Below, in pieces: positions 27,058 to 34,085 of a DNA stretch of 64,000 nucleotides. The notes beneath the pieces are model-generated. The model was given only the letters and a program-made list of their open reading frames with translations, had not been told where the DNA came from and did no database searches. The position numbers were made by a program, and so were the translations under genes. Position 1 is the stretch's first letter; each line of letters begins with the position of its first letter. Source of the stretch: Bdellovibrionia bacterium (GTDB lineage Bacteria > Bdellovibrionota > Bdellovibrionia > Bdellovibrionales > JAGQZY01); the NCBI GenBank assembly GCA_030427805.1, contig JAUICP010000003.1:319758-383757 (forward strand), given 5' to 3'.

Positions 27058-27247
27058 AGAACCACCTCCCTGTGGATCTCTTGTGAGAGGAGCTGAAAAC
27101 TCATCATGAGTTTCAATCGCTCCCCTCGGTCTGTTTCTTTTTGCAAGGCCTTGCGAATCCTTCGCAAGTCTCGCACTAACTTTTCGTAATTTCTTACGCT
27201 CACCTTCCCCTCCCTGGGTCGGCTGAACCGTCTTGGTTCTGTTTATA
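27058..27247 (-). promoter_or_regulatory. Long structured leader of the small membrane protein
   Basis: About 180 bases upstream of the small gene contain no independent gene but several hairpins: a 7-bp stem at 27151-27167 (TTGCGAA/TTCGCAA), a 12-bp palindrome GCAAGGCCTTGC at 27143-27154 that shares bases with it and so excludes it, and AAACTCA/TGAGTTT at 27097-27113. TATAAA at 27247-27242 may be the -10 box. Mutually exclusive stems are typical of regulatory RNA. I match it to no known riboswitch class. Confidence 0.4.
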
Positions 27248-27383
27248 GGACAGCGGTGGTTCCAATTTGGGTTAGTTTTTTTCAATAAAACTTTCTAATA
27301 CTTATTATTTGGGATCACAGAATGTGAATAAGGGTCTAGTTTGGTGCTATATCCACCAAACTTTTGCATGGAGGCTAATTATT

Positions 27384-28187
27384 CTACTCTCTTAGGCACG
27401 CATTGGCTGCTTCACCGACGTGATTCTTAGCTTTATAGCGGGGAGAAACTCCATCTCTATAGAGTGGCCGATAGCCAAGAATTTCACGATTATCTCCTAG
27501 AGAAAGGCAAACGACCAAAGGGAAGTCATCGAAGGTCGGCTCATTGAGATCGGATTCAGTATAGTCAAAGAAGAGCTTTTTATTAGTATGAGGAAATGAC
27601 TTGGCGATCGTACACCCCACCACGAGGCGCTTTGGTTCATCATCAACACCTTCTTCAGACTCTGCCAACTCCTTAAGTCTTAAGGTATCGACAAATTCTT
27701 CAGGGGGATCAGACTGGCAAAGGTAACTGTGCTTATCGTCTTTATGGCGCAGTAAAGTTGGTTGCCAATTTTCATCGAGAATCTGTAAACCCACTCCAAT
27801 ACTGGGCTGATCATCATTGGCAATTTTCAAAGGCCAATTCAGGCGACGCTCATCCTTTAAAACGGGATGTTCAGCCACAACTTGAATCTCTGTTTCACCC
27901 GCCTTGAGAGGGATTATGTAAACACGGTTTCCCTGGGCTTCGGCATCGATATAGGTTCGACAAATAGATATGTTTTCACATTGAATAGAAAAAATTCGTT
28001 CCACGGACTTGGGATCGAGTCTTTGCGAAAGGGGACGACCTTCGACATCGAGGTCAAAGCTAATAGCCGTATCAAAGTGGGTTTTAAACTCCCTATCTTC
28101 GTAAGGACGAATTGGCCCCTCCCAATGGGGTGCACATGCTGTTAGCAATCCGAGCGATAGAAGGATAACTAGAGGTGAAATTTTCAT
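27384..28187 (-). CDS. Hypothetical lipoprotein
   Basis: A 267-residue protein with lipobox LTAC (Cys18) and GAGGAGGG before the ATG. The mature part has an Ig-like stretch (about 60-125, ending in the KAGETEIQVVAEHP segment) and a second domain with six cysteines distributed over 150-267. Cys pairs suggest a disulfide-stabilised periplasmic protein. No family is recognised. Divergent from the tRNA-Leu gene. Confidence 0.85.
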   Translation of the reverse strand: MKISPLVILLSLGLLTACAPHWEGPIRPYEDREFKTHFDTAISFDLDVEGRPLSQRLDPKSVERIFSIQCENISICRTYIDAEAQGNRVYIIPLKAGETEIQVVAEHPVLKDERRLNWPLKIANDDQPSIGVGLQILDENWQPTLLRHKDDKHSYLCQSDPPEEFVDTLRLKELAESEEGVDDEPKRLVVGCTIAKSFPHTNKKLFFDYTESDLNEPTFDDFPLVVCLSLGDNREILGYRPLYRDGVSPRYKAKNHVGEAANACLRE

Positions 28188-28258
28188 GTTGAGCCCTCCT
28201 CTTTACCCCTAAAATCATCAATTATTTCGTATAATTACACAAGCTTTTTGGACAATGC

Positions 28259-28288
28259 TTGACAGCAAAAGCCGGCCTATGATTATAT
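28259..28288 (+). promoter_or_regulatory. Promoter of tRNA-Leu
   Basis: A perfect -35 TTGACA (28259-28264) is followed after 18 bases by TTATAT (28283-28288), placing the start about 12 bases before the tRNA. Confidence 0.6.
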
Positions 28289-28307
28289 GCTCTCCTACTT
28301 TCATAAT

Positions 28308-28394
28308 GCGCGTGTGCTGAAATTGGTAGACAGGCTAGATTGAGGGTCTAGTGTTCGCAAGGACGTGGAGGTTCAAGTCCTCTCACGCGCACCA
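28308..28394 (+). tRNA. tRNA-Leu, anticodon GAG
   Basis: An 87-base tRNA with a 7-bp acceptor stem GCGCGTG/CACGCGC, a long variable arm typical of tRNA-Leu, the T-loop GTTCAAGTC, anticodon loop TTGAGGG (anticodon GAG, reading CUU and CUC) and an encoded CCA end. Confidence 0.97.
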
Positions 28395-28459
28395 AATCCA
28401 CTCTGTATATTTCATCATTTGAGTTCATCTTGATTTTTTTAAGGGACATGGGGAATACA

Positions 28460-28588
28460 ATGATCGAAACCATTTTAATTAACTGGCTACCACTCTTACT
28501 TTTGTTAGCGCTCGCGGCTACAATCGGACTCAGCGCCTACGCTGTTGTGAGTACAATCTCAAAAGCACTCAACAAACCAAAGAATTAA
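28460..28588 (+). CDS. Very small membrane protein (42 residues)
   Basis: A 42-residue product that is almost all one TM helix (residues 9-32: PLLLLLALAATIGLSAYAVV within it) with a short basic tail ending NKPKN. The ATG at 28460 has GGGG six bases upstream; an in-frame ATG at 28448 is an alternative. It starts 66 bases after the tRNA-Leu, with no terminator visible between, so it may be read through from the tRNA promoter. A short inverted-repeat element begins six bases after its stop. Confidence 0.55.
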   Translation: MIETILINWLPLLLLLALAATIGLSAYAVVSTISKALNKPKN

Positions 28589-28593
28589 TTTTT

Positions 28594-28749
28594 AAACTGA
28601 CCCAGAATCCTGTTGTTCGAAGGCCTTTTTCACTTAGTGATTCCAGCTATTTATCGCAGAGATTCAAAAAAAGAACCCTGAAAACCAATGCAAACTGTTG
28701 GAATAATTGGCGAATTTAAAATATCACCAACACCAATTTGGGTCAGTTT
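28594..28749. mobile_element. MITE-like relic with IS1-like terminal repeats
   Basis: A 156-bp segment bounded by perfect 11-bp inverted repeats AAACTGACCCA (28594-28604) and TGGGTCAGTTT (28739-28749). The same termini bound the IS1-like element at 37382-38559. Beyond the repeat, its left end resembles the right end of that element (..ATCCTGT / ..TTCCTGT) and its right end the left end (TTGGTGTTG / TTGATGTTG), so it is related and inverted. No transposase is inside and no target duplication is evident. Its right repeat supplies the TGA stop of the AAA-type gene. Confidence 0.7.
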
Positions 28750-29327
28750 CTGGTAATTTCCAATAATAACTTATGGGCCTTGTTAAGCTTGTGCATAAAT
28801 GAAGATTCATGGGGAATGAAATGAAAGTTTTCGTGCTGCCCCCATACTTCTCGAAGCTTGAGGTCAAGCTCGACAGCCTCTTTCAGGGTTTCTTTCCGCG
28901 TTGGATTTCCCCCTTCGATACTCATATTTCCCACAGCGGCAGTTTCAAAGAAGACAACGGCATCATAGCGAGCAAGCTCCTTTTCGATAGAGCTATTCAC
29001 CTCTCGAAAAAATTCATCCCGCCCATCGGGCCAATAGATGGCACTATCAAGTGTGCCTCGATCACAAAGGAGGATTCGGTCGTGGTACTTGGCCCCTTGA
29101 ACATCCTCGAGGTTTCTCTGCACGTGGTAGATCGCTCTTTGTGTTGCGCGTCTGGCAAATTCTGATTCATAGCGCGGAAATCCTCCAGAAAAAAGCATCG
29201 TTGCCGCTTCTGGCACCACCACAACAGAATCACCGATCTCGCGCCTCAGTAAATCGACTGCCGTCGTTTTACCGGCCCCGGGGCCCCCGGTTAGCACGAC
29301 TCGTTTAATATGCTTATTATTTGCCAT
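28743..29327 (-). CDS. P-loop ATPase/kinase-like protein (AAA_28 type)
   Basis: A 194-residue protein with Walker A GGPGAGKTT (14-22), the PEAATMLFSGGFPRYES segment, and LLCDRGTLDSAIYWP as a Walker-B-like strand with the D-R pair. This pattern fits the AAA_28 group of small P-loop proteins of uncertain substrate, some annotated as nucleotide kinases or ATP-binding proteins. The stop codon lies inside the terminal repeat of the short mobile relic, so the original C terminus may have been different. Divergent from the CorA gene. Confidence 0.88.
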   Translation of the reverse strand: MANNKHIKRVVLTGGPGAGKTTAVDLLRREIGDSVVVVPEAATMLFSGGFPRYESEFARRATQRAIYHVQRNLEDVQGAKYHDRILLCDRGTLDSAIYWPDGRDEFFREVNSSIEKELARYDAVVFFETAAVGNMSIEGGNPTRKETLKEAVELDLKLREVWGQHENFHFIPHESSFMHKLNKAHKLLLEITRN

Positions 29328-29344
29328 GAAAATGTCCTCAACAC

Positions 29345-29373
29345 TTGTTTTAGGTAAATCAGATCTTTATCAT
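29345..29373 (+). promoter_or_regulatory. Promoter of corA, transcription start at the ATG
   Basis: TTGTTT (29345-29350) and TATCAT (29368-29373) have the ideal 17-base spacing; the -10 box ends seven bases before the ATG at 29381, predicting a leaderless mRNA. Confidence 0.55.
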
Positions 29374-29380
29374 TAATGCA

Positions 29381-30268
29381 ATGACTACAGATACTAAAAT
29401 TATCGATCTCATAAGCCCAAGTTACAAGCAAGATCTCATCAACAATCGCCGGCTCTCCAGCTATATTGACGAAGAGGATTATCAGCTTCTATTTCTTCGA
29501 GCGGTTAAAGCTTTCAATGATGATATTGATTTTCAAACACTGTGTTTTCTTTTTAAAGATGGTGCCCTTTACCATTACGATGCTGAAATAAAAGACTTCA
29601 TGCTAATGAAGCGCGAAAATTCATTTCAAAAGGAAATCACCAAGCTATTGCGACACAATAATAGTATTGTAAAAACCTTCAGTTCCGAAATCGAAAAAAT
29701 GGAAGACAGTCTTTACGACAGAAATTTTTCGAAACACTTTATCGACTTGTGGTTTGACCTTAGAAATGATCTCTCAAAAATCGATCGCTACTACACGCGC
29801 TTTCTCGAGGTTTTTCAAGAGTTCCAGATTAATTCCACCGACAAAAGAAAACTGAAAGCGAGTGATTTTAAGCAAATTGTTTCACTTCTTCAGTTTGAAC
29901 TTTCTAAAATCAAGGATGAACTTTCTCGCCTCGACACTCTTCACCACTACTACCTCTCCATTAAAGGAGATCGCCTGAACCGAAGTATTTTCTTTCTCAC
30001 GGTGGTTTCAGGAATTTTTCTCCCCTTAAATTTAGTGGTTGGTTTTTTCGGTATGAATACAGAAAACTTATTTTTTAAGGACAATCCCCTCGGAACCCAA
30101 TACGTCGTTTATGTTTTAGCGGGACTCGTCGCATTGATGCTCTTCTTTGCACCGATTTTCCGTGTTCTTGACCGATTTTTCCTAAATAGAATTCTCGGGA
30201 GAATCAATATCTATCAAAAGCTCAACCAACGAGTCGATAAGTTCTCAGAAAGTTTCAAAGTTGAATAA
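29381..30268 (+). CDS. CorA-family magnesium/divalent cation transporter
   Basis: A 295-residue protein with a cytoplasmic N domain (1-195, long helices from 85) and two C-terminal TM segments (about 200-222 and 240-262). The family signature GMN is at 224-226 with the sequence GFFGMNTENLF, at the end of TM1 as expected. It should form a pentameric Mg2+ (or Co2+/Zn2+) channel in the inner membrane. The next gene overlaps its stop. Confidence 0.93.
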   Translation: MTTDTKIIDLISPSYKQDLINNRRLSSYIDEEDYQLLFLRAVKAFNDDIDFQTLCFLFKDGALYHYDAEIKDFMLMKRENSFQKEITKLLRHNNSIVKTFSSEIEKMEDSLYDRNFSKHFIDLWFDLRNDLSKIDRYYTRFLEVFQEFQINSTDKRKLKASDFKQIVSLLQFELSKIKDELSRLDTLHHYYLSIKGDRLNRSIFFLTVVSGIFLPLNLVVGFFGMNTENLFFKDNPLGTQYVVYVLAGLVALMLFFAPIFRVLDRFFLNRILGRINIYQKLNQRVDKFSESFKVE

Positions 30269-30614
30269 ATCAGTCATCGCTATCATCATATCTACTTTGT
30301 CCCTTCTCGTGTTTTTTGCAACGAACTGGTTTCTAGATCCTTTTTATTGGATCGCATCCGGCGATATTCAGCGGATTTGCCAAGTCGCCGAAGACTTTGA
30401 TTCCGAGGCCTATGAGGACCCGGCCATGGGAGCCATGGACTTTGCATTGAAAATAGAGAATGCGACCTACTCTCGACATACAAAAGAAATGATGAAAGCA
30501 CTTCACCACGCCGACCCCGAGCAAAAATTCGAGCTTTTTAAGTTAGGAGCATTAGAAGTTGGCGCCACAATCGAAAATTGCGACGCCCTTAAAACTGCCT
30601 GGTCCGGAAAGTAG
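30261..30614 (+). CDS. Small membrane-anchored protein coupled to CorA gene
   Basis: A 117-residue protein that starts with TTG inside the last codons of the CorA gene (eight-base overlap), so translation is coupled. One N-terminal TM (about 4-24) is followed by a helical extracytoplasmic part with two cysteines (ICQVAED and NCDALKT). It may assist the transporter or merely share its message. No family is recognised. Confidence 0.72.
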   Translation: MNKSVIAIIISTLSLLVFFATNWFLDPFYWIASGDIQRICQVAEDFDSEAYEDPAMGAMDFALKIENATYSRHTKEMMKALHHADPEQKFELFKLGALEVGATIENCDALKTAWSGK

Positions 30615-30674
30615 TCAACTTGGCATTAAATTGAAAGATCAAATTCATTCACTTATTCTTTCTTTCATACCTGA

Positions 30675-30709
30675 CAAAAAAATGCCACCCACTCCATGGA
30701 GCGGGTGGC
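30675..30709 (-). terminator. Terminator of the lipoprotein at 30733-31383
   Basis: GCCACCC/GGGTGGC with an inner CTCC/GGAG pairing at 30684-30709, followed on the minus strand by ATTTTTTT. Confidence 0.88.
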
Positions 30710-30732
30710 TGACAGACTAAGAATTACAAACC

Positions 30733-31383
30733 CTATGGCTTTTCACAGCGCGCCCTTAATCGCGGACGCATCATGCAGTTTGGTCCACCAATGAGTAGAC
30801 CTTGATCTCTTTCAAGTTTTAATATTGTTTTAGTGCCAGCTTGGAGCTGGATCGGCTCATCAAGACTCAGCTTTAAACCCGACGACCAAGTACTGGGTGC
30901 TTTAATCTTGAGCATCTTCCCATTTCTAAATTCAACTTCGACAGAAGCCAGTAAAAGTCGAACTTCTTTAGCTTCGATATCTTCACTTGCGGTAAGCTCG
31001 ATACCAGCTTCAAGCTCTGATACATAAAGAACTGTGTCTACAGCTCCTAGAACTTCACCGTTATCACCTTTAAGAACAGCGAGAGAAACTGTGAGACGAA
31101 AGTCTTTAATAAAACTCGGTCCGCACATTCCACCGTTTCCAGGAACCATTCCACCATTACCTGGTTGATTGCCATTGCCTGGATCTGCATCTGGATCAGT
31201 ATCGGTATCGCCTTGCCCGGTCTCGCTATTTTCTTTATCTGGAAGACTGTTATTGCCCTGGCCTGGGCCAACTTTGGAAGCGACATTACCTTCGCTAAAT
31301 AAAATGTCATTCGAACAGGCCGTAAAAGCAAACATGCTAGCGACCATCATTAATATTCGAAGTGCCCCACCTATATGATTCAT
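30733..31383 (-). CDS. Lipoprotein, DUF4382-like
   Basis: From the ATG at 31383 the product has 216 residues with lipobox FTAC (Cys about 22). A Gly/Asn/Asp/Pro low-complexity linker (about 38-85, with GNGGMVPGNGGM) leads to a beta-rich domain (86-216). Its end (LQAGTKTILKLERD, then NCMMRPRLRARC) matches the plan of the lipoprotein at 25523, so the two look like distant paralogues. Function unknown; surface or periplasmic location inferred. Confidence 0.82.
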   Translation of the reverse strand: MNHIGGALRILMMVASMFAFTACSNDILFSEGNVASKVGPGQGNNSLPDKENSETGQGDTDTDPDADPGNGNQPGNGGMVPGNGGMCGPSFIKDFRLTVSLAVLKGDNGEVLGAVDTVLYVSELEAGIELTASEDIEAKEVRLLLASVEVEFRNGKMLKIKAPSTWSSGLKLSLDEPIQLQAGTKTILKLERDQGLLIGGPNCMMRPRLRARCEKP

Positions 31384-31575
31384 AAAACATTGCCCCTGTT
31401 GCACCCTAACTACCTACCCCATTAATGAGCAAATAGGAGGCCAAGCTGAAACGGGTTGTTTTAGATCTGAGTCAAAATCCCTATACAATCGAAAAAATCT
31501 GCCTAATATTTAGACGACTCACTATGATATATACAGCCCAAGAAGAATCTGTTTGCTTTGAGGCAAATGGGTACC

Positions 31576-33981
31576 CTATGAGGCCGCTTTTTCTTCGTTA
31601 TCGATATTGATTTGATTGAGAAAGGAATAGGCTTCTGTAAACAACTGAGAGTGAGAAGCTTTCTTAGTGATCAAACGCGAAAAGAGCTTCTCGACAGAGT
31701 CGAAACTCAATGTTCCTTTTTGATAATCCGCAAGGATGTGACTGACTACCAATATTATGGCTTCGTATTGGACGTCGTTGAGGTCCACAGGCGCTGTTTT
31801 TGCCTTTAACTCATGGATGATCTTTTTGGTTTCACCGATCCAACTGTAAGCTGCTTGAAAGCCGAGATCTTCATCAACAATTTTGAAAATGCGCTCCCGG
31901 TAGGATTCTTCTTCTTTTGATAACTCAGATCGCTCTTTTTGAAAGAGTTCATAAATACCGGCGCTTAAATTGAGACTTTCTTTATGGGGATAGTTAACTC
32001 CAACACCAATACTCGCGGCAAACCAAACGATGGAACCTTCCTCATCCATGGCCTGGGATATAAATCCAGAGAACCCTGTATCAACCAACTTCAACAAGCC
32101 AGAGAGTTGTTGGTTGAGACCGAGACTCGTTCGAACTTGTCTCAATATCAAAGCAATATCCTTTGCTACAGTTTGCATCAACGCAAACTGCTGCTGACTA
32201 AACTCAGATTTACCTCGCGGGTCAGCTACTGTTAGAACACCGACAAAATCATTATCCGTCTTTAAGGGCAACAGCATACATGATTCTGATTTAAAGGACT
32301 CGTTCCGTCTCTGTTGAATACCCAGTTTTTCTTCGAGGTCTTTAAAGTTCCGAACAAGAATGGGAGTTCGATTTTTAAAGACATGGCCTAACAAGCCCTT
32401 ATCTGTTGGGATGACATGGTTCACAAATTGAGTGGAGTTCCATGGACCATAAATAAATTCTGCCTTAAAGGATTTTTTTGAAGCGTGATCCTCTAAAAAA
32501 TAAATAGTAGAGCGTTCAGCTCCCAAAAACTTGCAGATTTTCTCTTGAATTAAATTGATATCGTGATCGAGATTCGACGAATCAAAAATCAGACTTGATA
32601 GGTCCACGAGCAACTGACTCGTTTGATGCCTTTCCATGAGAAGACGCGTGTTCCAGACCGATAGGGAGAGCGAAATAATCAAAACTCCGAGTGTAAACAA
32701 AAAGGGATAAAAGATTCCAACTTGCCTAAGAACTGTCCGCACCTCGGACCCAATAGAAAACTGTGGACTATGGGAGAGGCTATAGATCACCGTCAAAAAG
32801 AGAGAACTCGCTATGAGATAACTAATTGAACGCACGTAGAGATTTAATGTCGAATGTTGGGTTTTTAGGAGTCGACGTTCTAAAGACAAAGAAACCATGT
32901 ACAAAAGCGTAATCAAGCCATAGGCAGAAATGAGTGAATAGGCCAGTTCTTTAATCTCTTGAATTGAGATAACATCGGGATGACTCGCAACCATAGAAAG
33001 ATAAAGCGCGATCCCCGTCACAGTGAGTAGAATATTATTGAAAAACTCGAGTCGCCCCTTTCGATTGACCCGCAAAAAGGCGGACACCATGAGGCCCATC
33101 GAAAATGCAGAAGCGATCAGACCAACAAATACAATAAACTTGTCAGACATCACACTGTAAAGGTAAAACTGCGACTTCAGTAGGTTCGCACTGGAGATCA
33201 CAAAAAAGAGTGAAAAGTAAAGGAACTCAAGAGCTTTCTTCTGATAGAGGAAGTATATTAAACAGCCAATTCCCATTAATAATGCTAAAACTAAAAATAC
33301 AAATCGCAAAACGTGGTGGGTAATGAGGTTTTCTACCAATCGATTAAACCCCGTTGAGAACTCAGAAATATAAGTCCCCCCCAATTCGCTAAGGCTCACA
33401 ATGGCCGGAAGAGTTCTCGCTTTTCGTTGTGCGTGAATAAGTAGAATATTCTTCTTTTCCAGTAGACTCGAGTCGAAACTATACTGGCCAATGATTCCAG
33501 AATAGTTACTCCCCCCAATGAACTTTCCGTTGAGATAAACACGGTGGTAATCAGGAATGAGTCCGAGTACCAAACTCGGGTGAACAAACTGATCGTCCAA
33601 GCGAAAGTGAACCTTGTACCAAACGTTAACGATTCCACTTGAATTAAACTGAAATCGCTCTCTGTCTTCAAGGAGCTTCCAATCACTGTCTCTCAAAAAT
33701 TCCTGGCTCGAATGATCGACTTTTTCCGTCGTCAAAAGGTATTGCCAGCGATTTTGCAGATAGAACTTTTTAAACTGGGGTTTCTGATCCGAAGTATACA
33801 GAGGTGGAACATCGGAAAAGTCGAGACGCTCTGGCTGGTAATCGTTAGAATTTAACTTAAGGCGAAAGAACAATGAGAGAAAAATTAAACAAACACCCAG
33901 GGCGAGAAAAATGGCCGAACGAAATATCAGACGCTCTCTGTTTTTGACTCTATGATTTTCAATCGGCTTCATTGAATTCAT
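31576..33981 (-). CDS. Seven-TM receptor with GAF domain (7TMR-DISM-like)
   Basis: An 801-residue protein. An N-terminal TM (about 20-41) precedes an extracytoplasmic jelly-roll-like domain (42-220, with VYLNGKFIGGSNYSG), then seven closely spaced TM segments (about 222-440), then a GAF domain (about 470-620, ERSTIYFLEDHASKKSF and GVLTVADPRGKSEFS). The last 170 residues are not assigned; no kinase, cyclase or GGDEF output is seen. The plan is 7TMR-DISM-like. It is divergent from another multi-pass receptor with a cyclase-like end and the two probably share a promoter region. An ATG three codons in (33972) is an alternative start. Confidence 0.88.
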   Translation of the reverse strand: MNSMKPIENHRVKNRERLIFRSAIFLALGVCLIFLSLFFRLKLNSNDYQPERLDFSDVPPLYTSDQKPQFKKFYLQNRWQYLLTTEKVDHSSQEFLRDSDWKLLEDRERFQFNSSGIVNVWYKVHFRLDDQFVHPSLVLGLIPDYHRVYLNGKFIGGSNYSGIIGQYSFDSSLLEKKNILLIHAQRKARTLPAIVSLSELGGTYISEFSTGFNRLVENLITHHVLRFVFLVLALLMGIGCLIYFLYQKKALEFLYFSLFFVISSANLLKSQFYLYSVMSDKFIVFVGLIASAFSMGLMVSAFLRVNRKGRLEFFNNILLTVTGIALYLSMVASHPDVISIQEIKELAYSLISAYGLITLLYMVSLSLERRLLKTQHSTLNLYVRSISYLIASSLFLTVIYSLSHSPQFSIGSEVRTVLRQVGIFYPFLFTLGVLIISLSLSVWNTRLLMERHQTSQLLVDLSSLIFDSSNLDHDINLIQEKICKFLGAERSTIYFLEDHASKKSFKAEFIYGPWNSTQFVNHVIPTDKGLLGHVFKNRTPILVRNFKDLEEKLGIQQRRNESFKSESCMLLPLKTDNDFVGVLTVADPRGKSEFSQQQFALMQTVAKDIALILRQVRTSLGLNQQLSGLLKLVDTGFSGFISQAMDEEGSIVWFAASIGVGVNYPHKESLNLSAGIYELFQKERSELSKEEESYRERIFKIVDEDLGFQAAYSWIGETKKIIHELKAKTAPVDLNDVQYEAIILVVSHILADYQKGTLSFDSVEKLFSRLITKKASHSQLFTEAYSFLNQINIDNEEKAAS

Positions 33982-34085
33982 ATAGTACTATCGGCAATTT
34001 ACGTGTTAATATTGATAAAGACTGGACCAATGTTGAGTGCAATTTATTGATTAAAATCTACACCCAGTTCCATCAAGGATGAGTC

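Noticed and set aside
27058-27247. Known riboswitch (c-di-GMP, cobalamin, TPP and others) in the leader
   Set aside because: No known consensus sequence was seen by eye; left as an unassigned structured leader.
26941-27285. A 114-residue reading frame on the minus strand
   Set aside because: Its first 76 residues are low-complexity translation of a hairpin-rich leader; the strong GGGAGG site marks the ATG at 27057, so only the last 38 codons are called.
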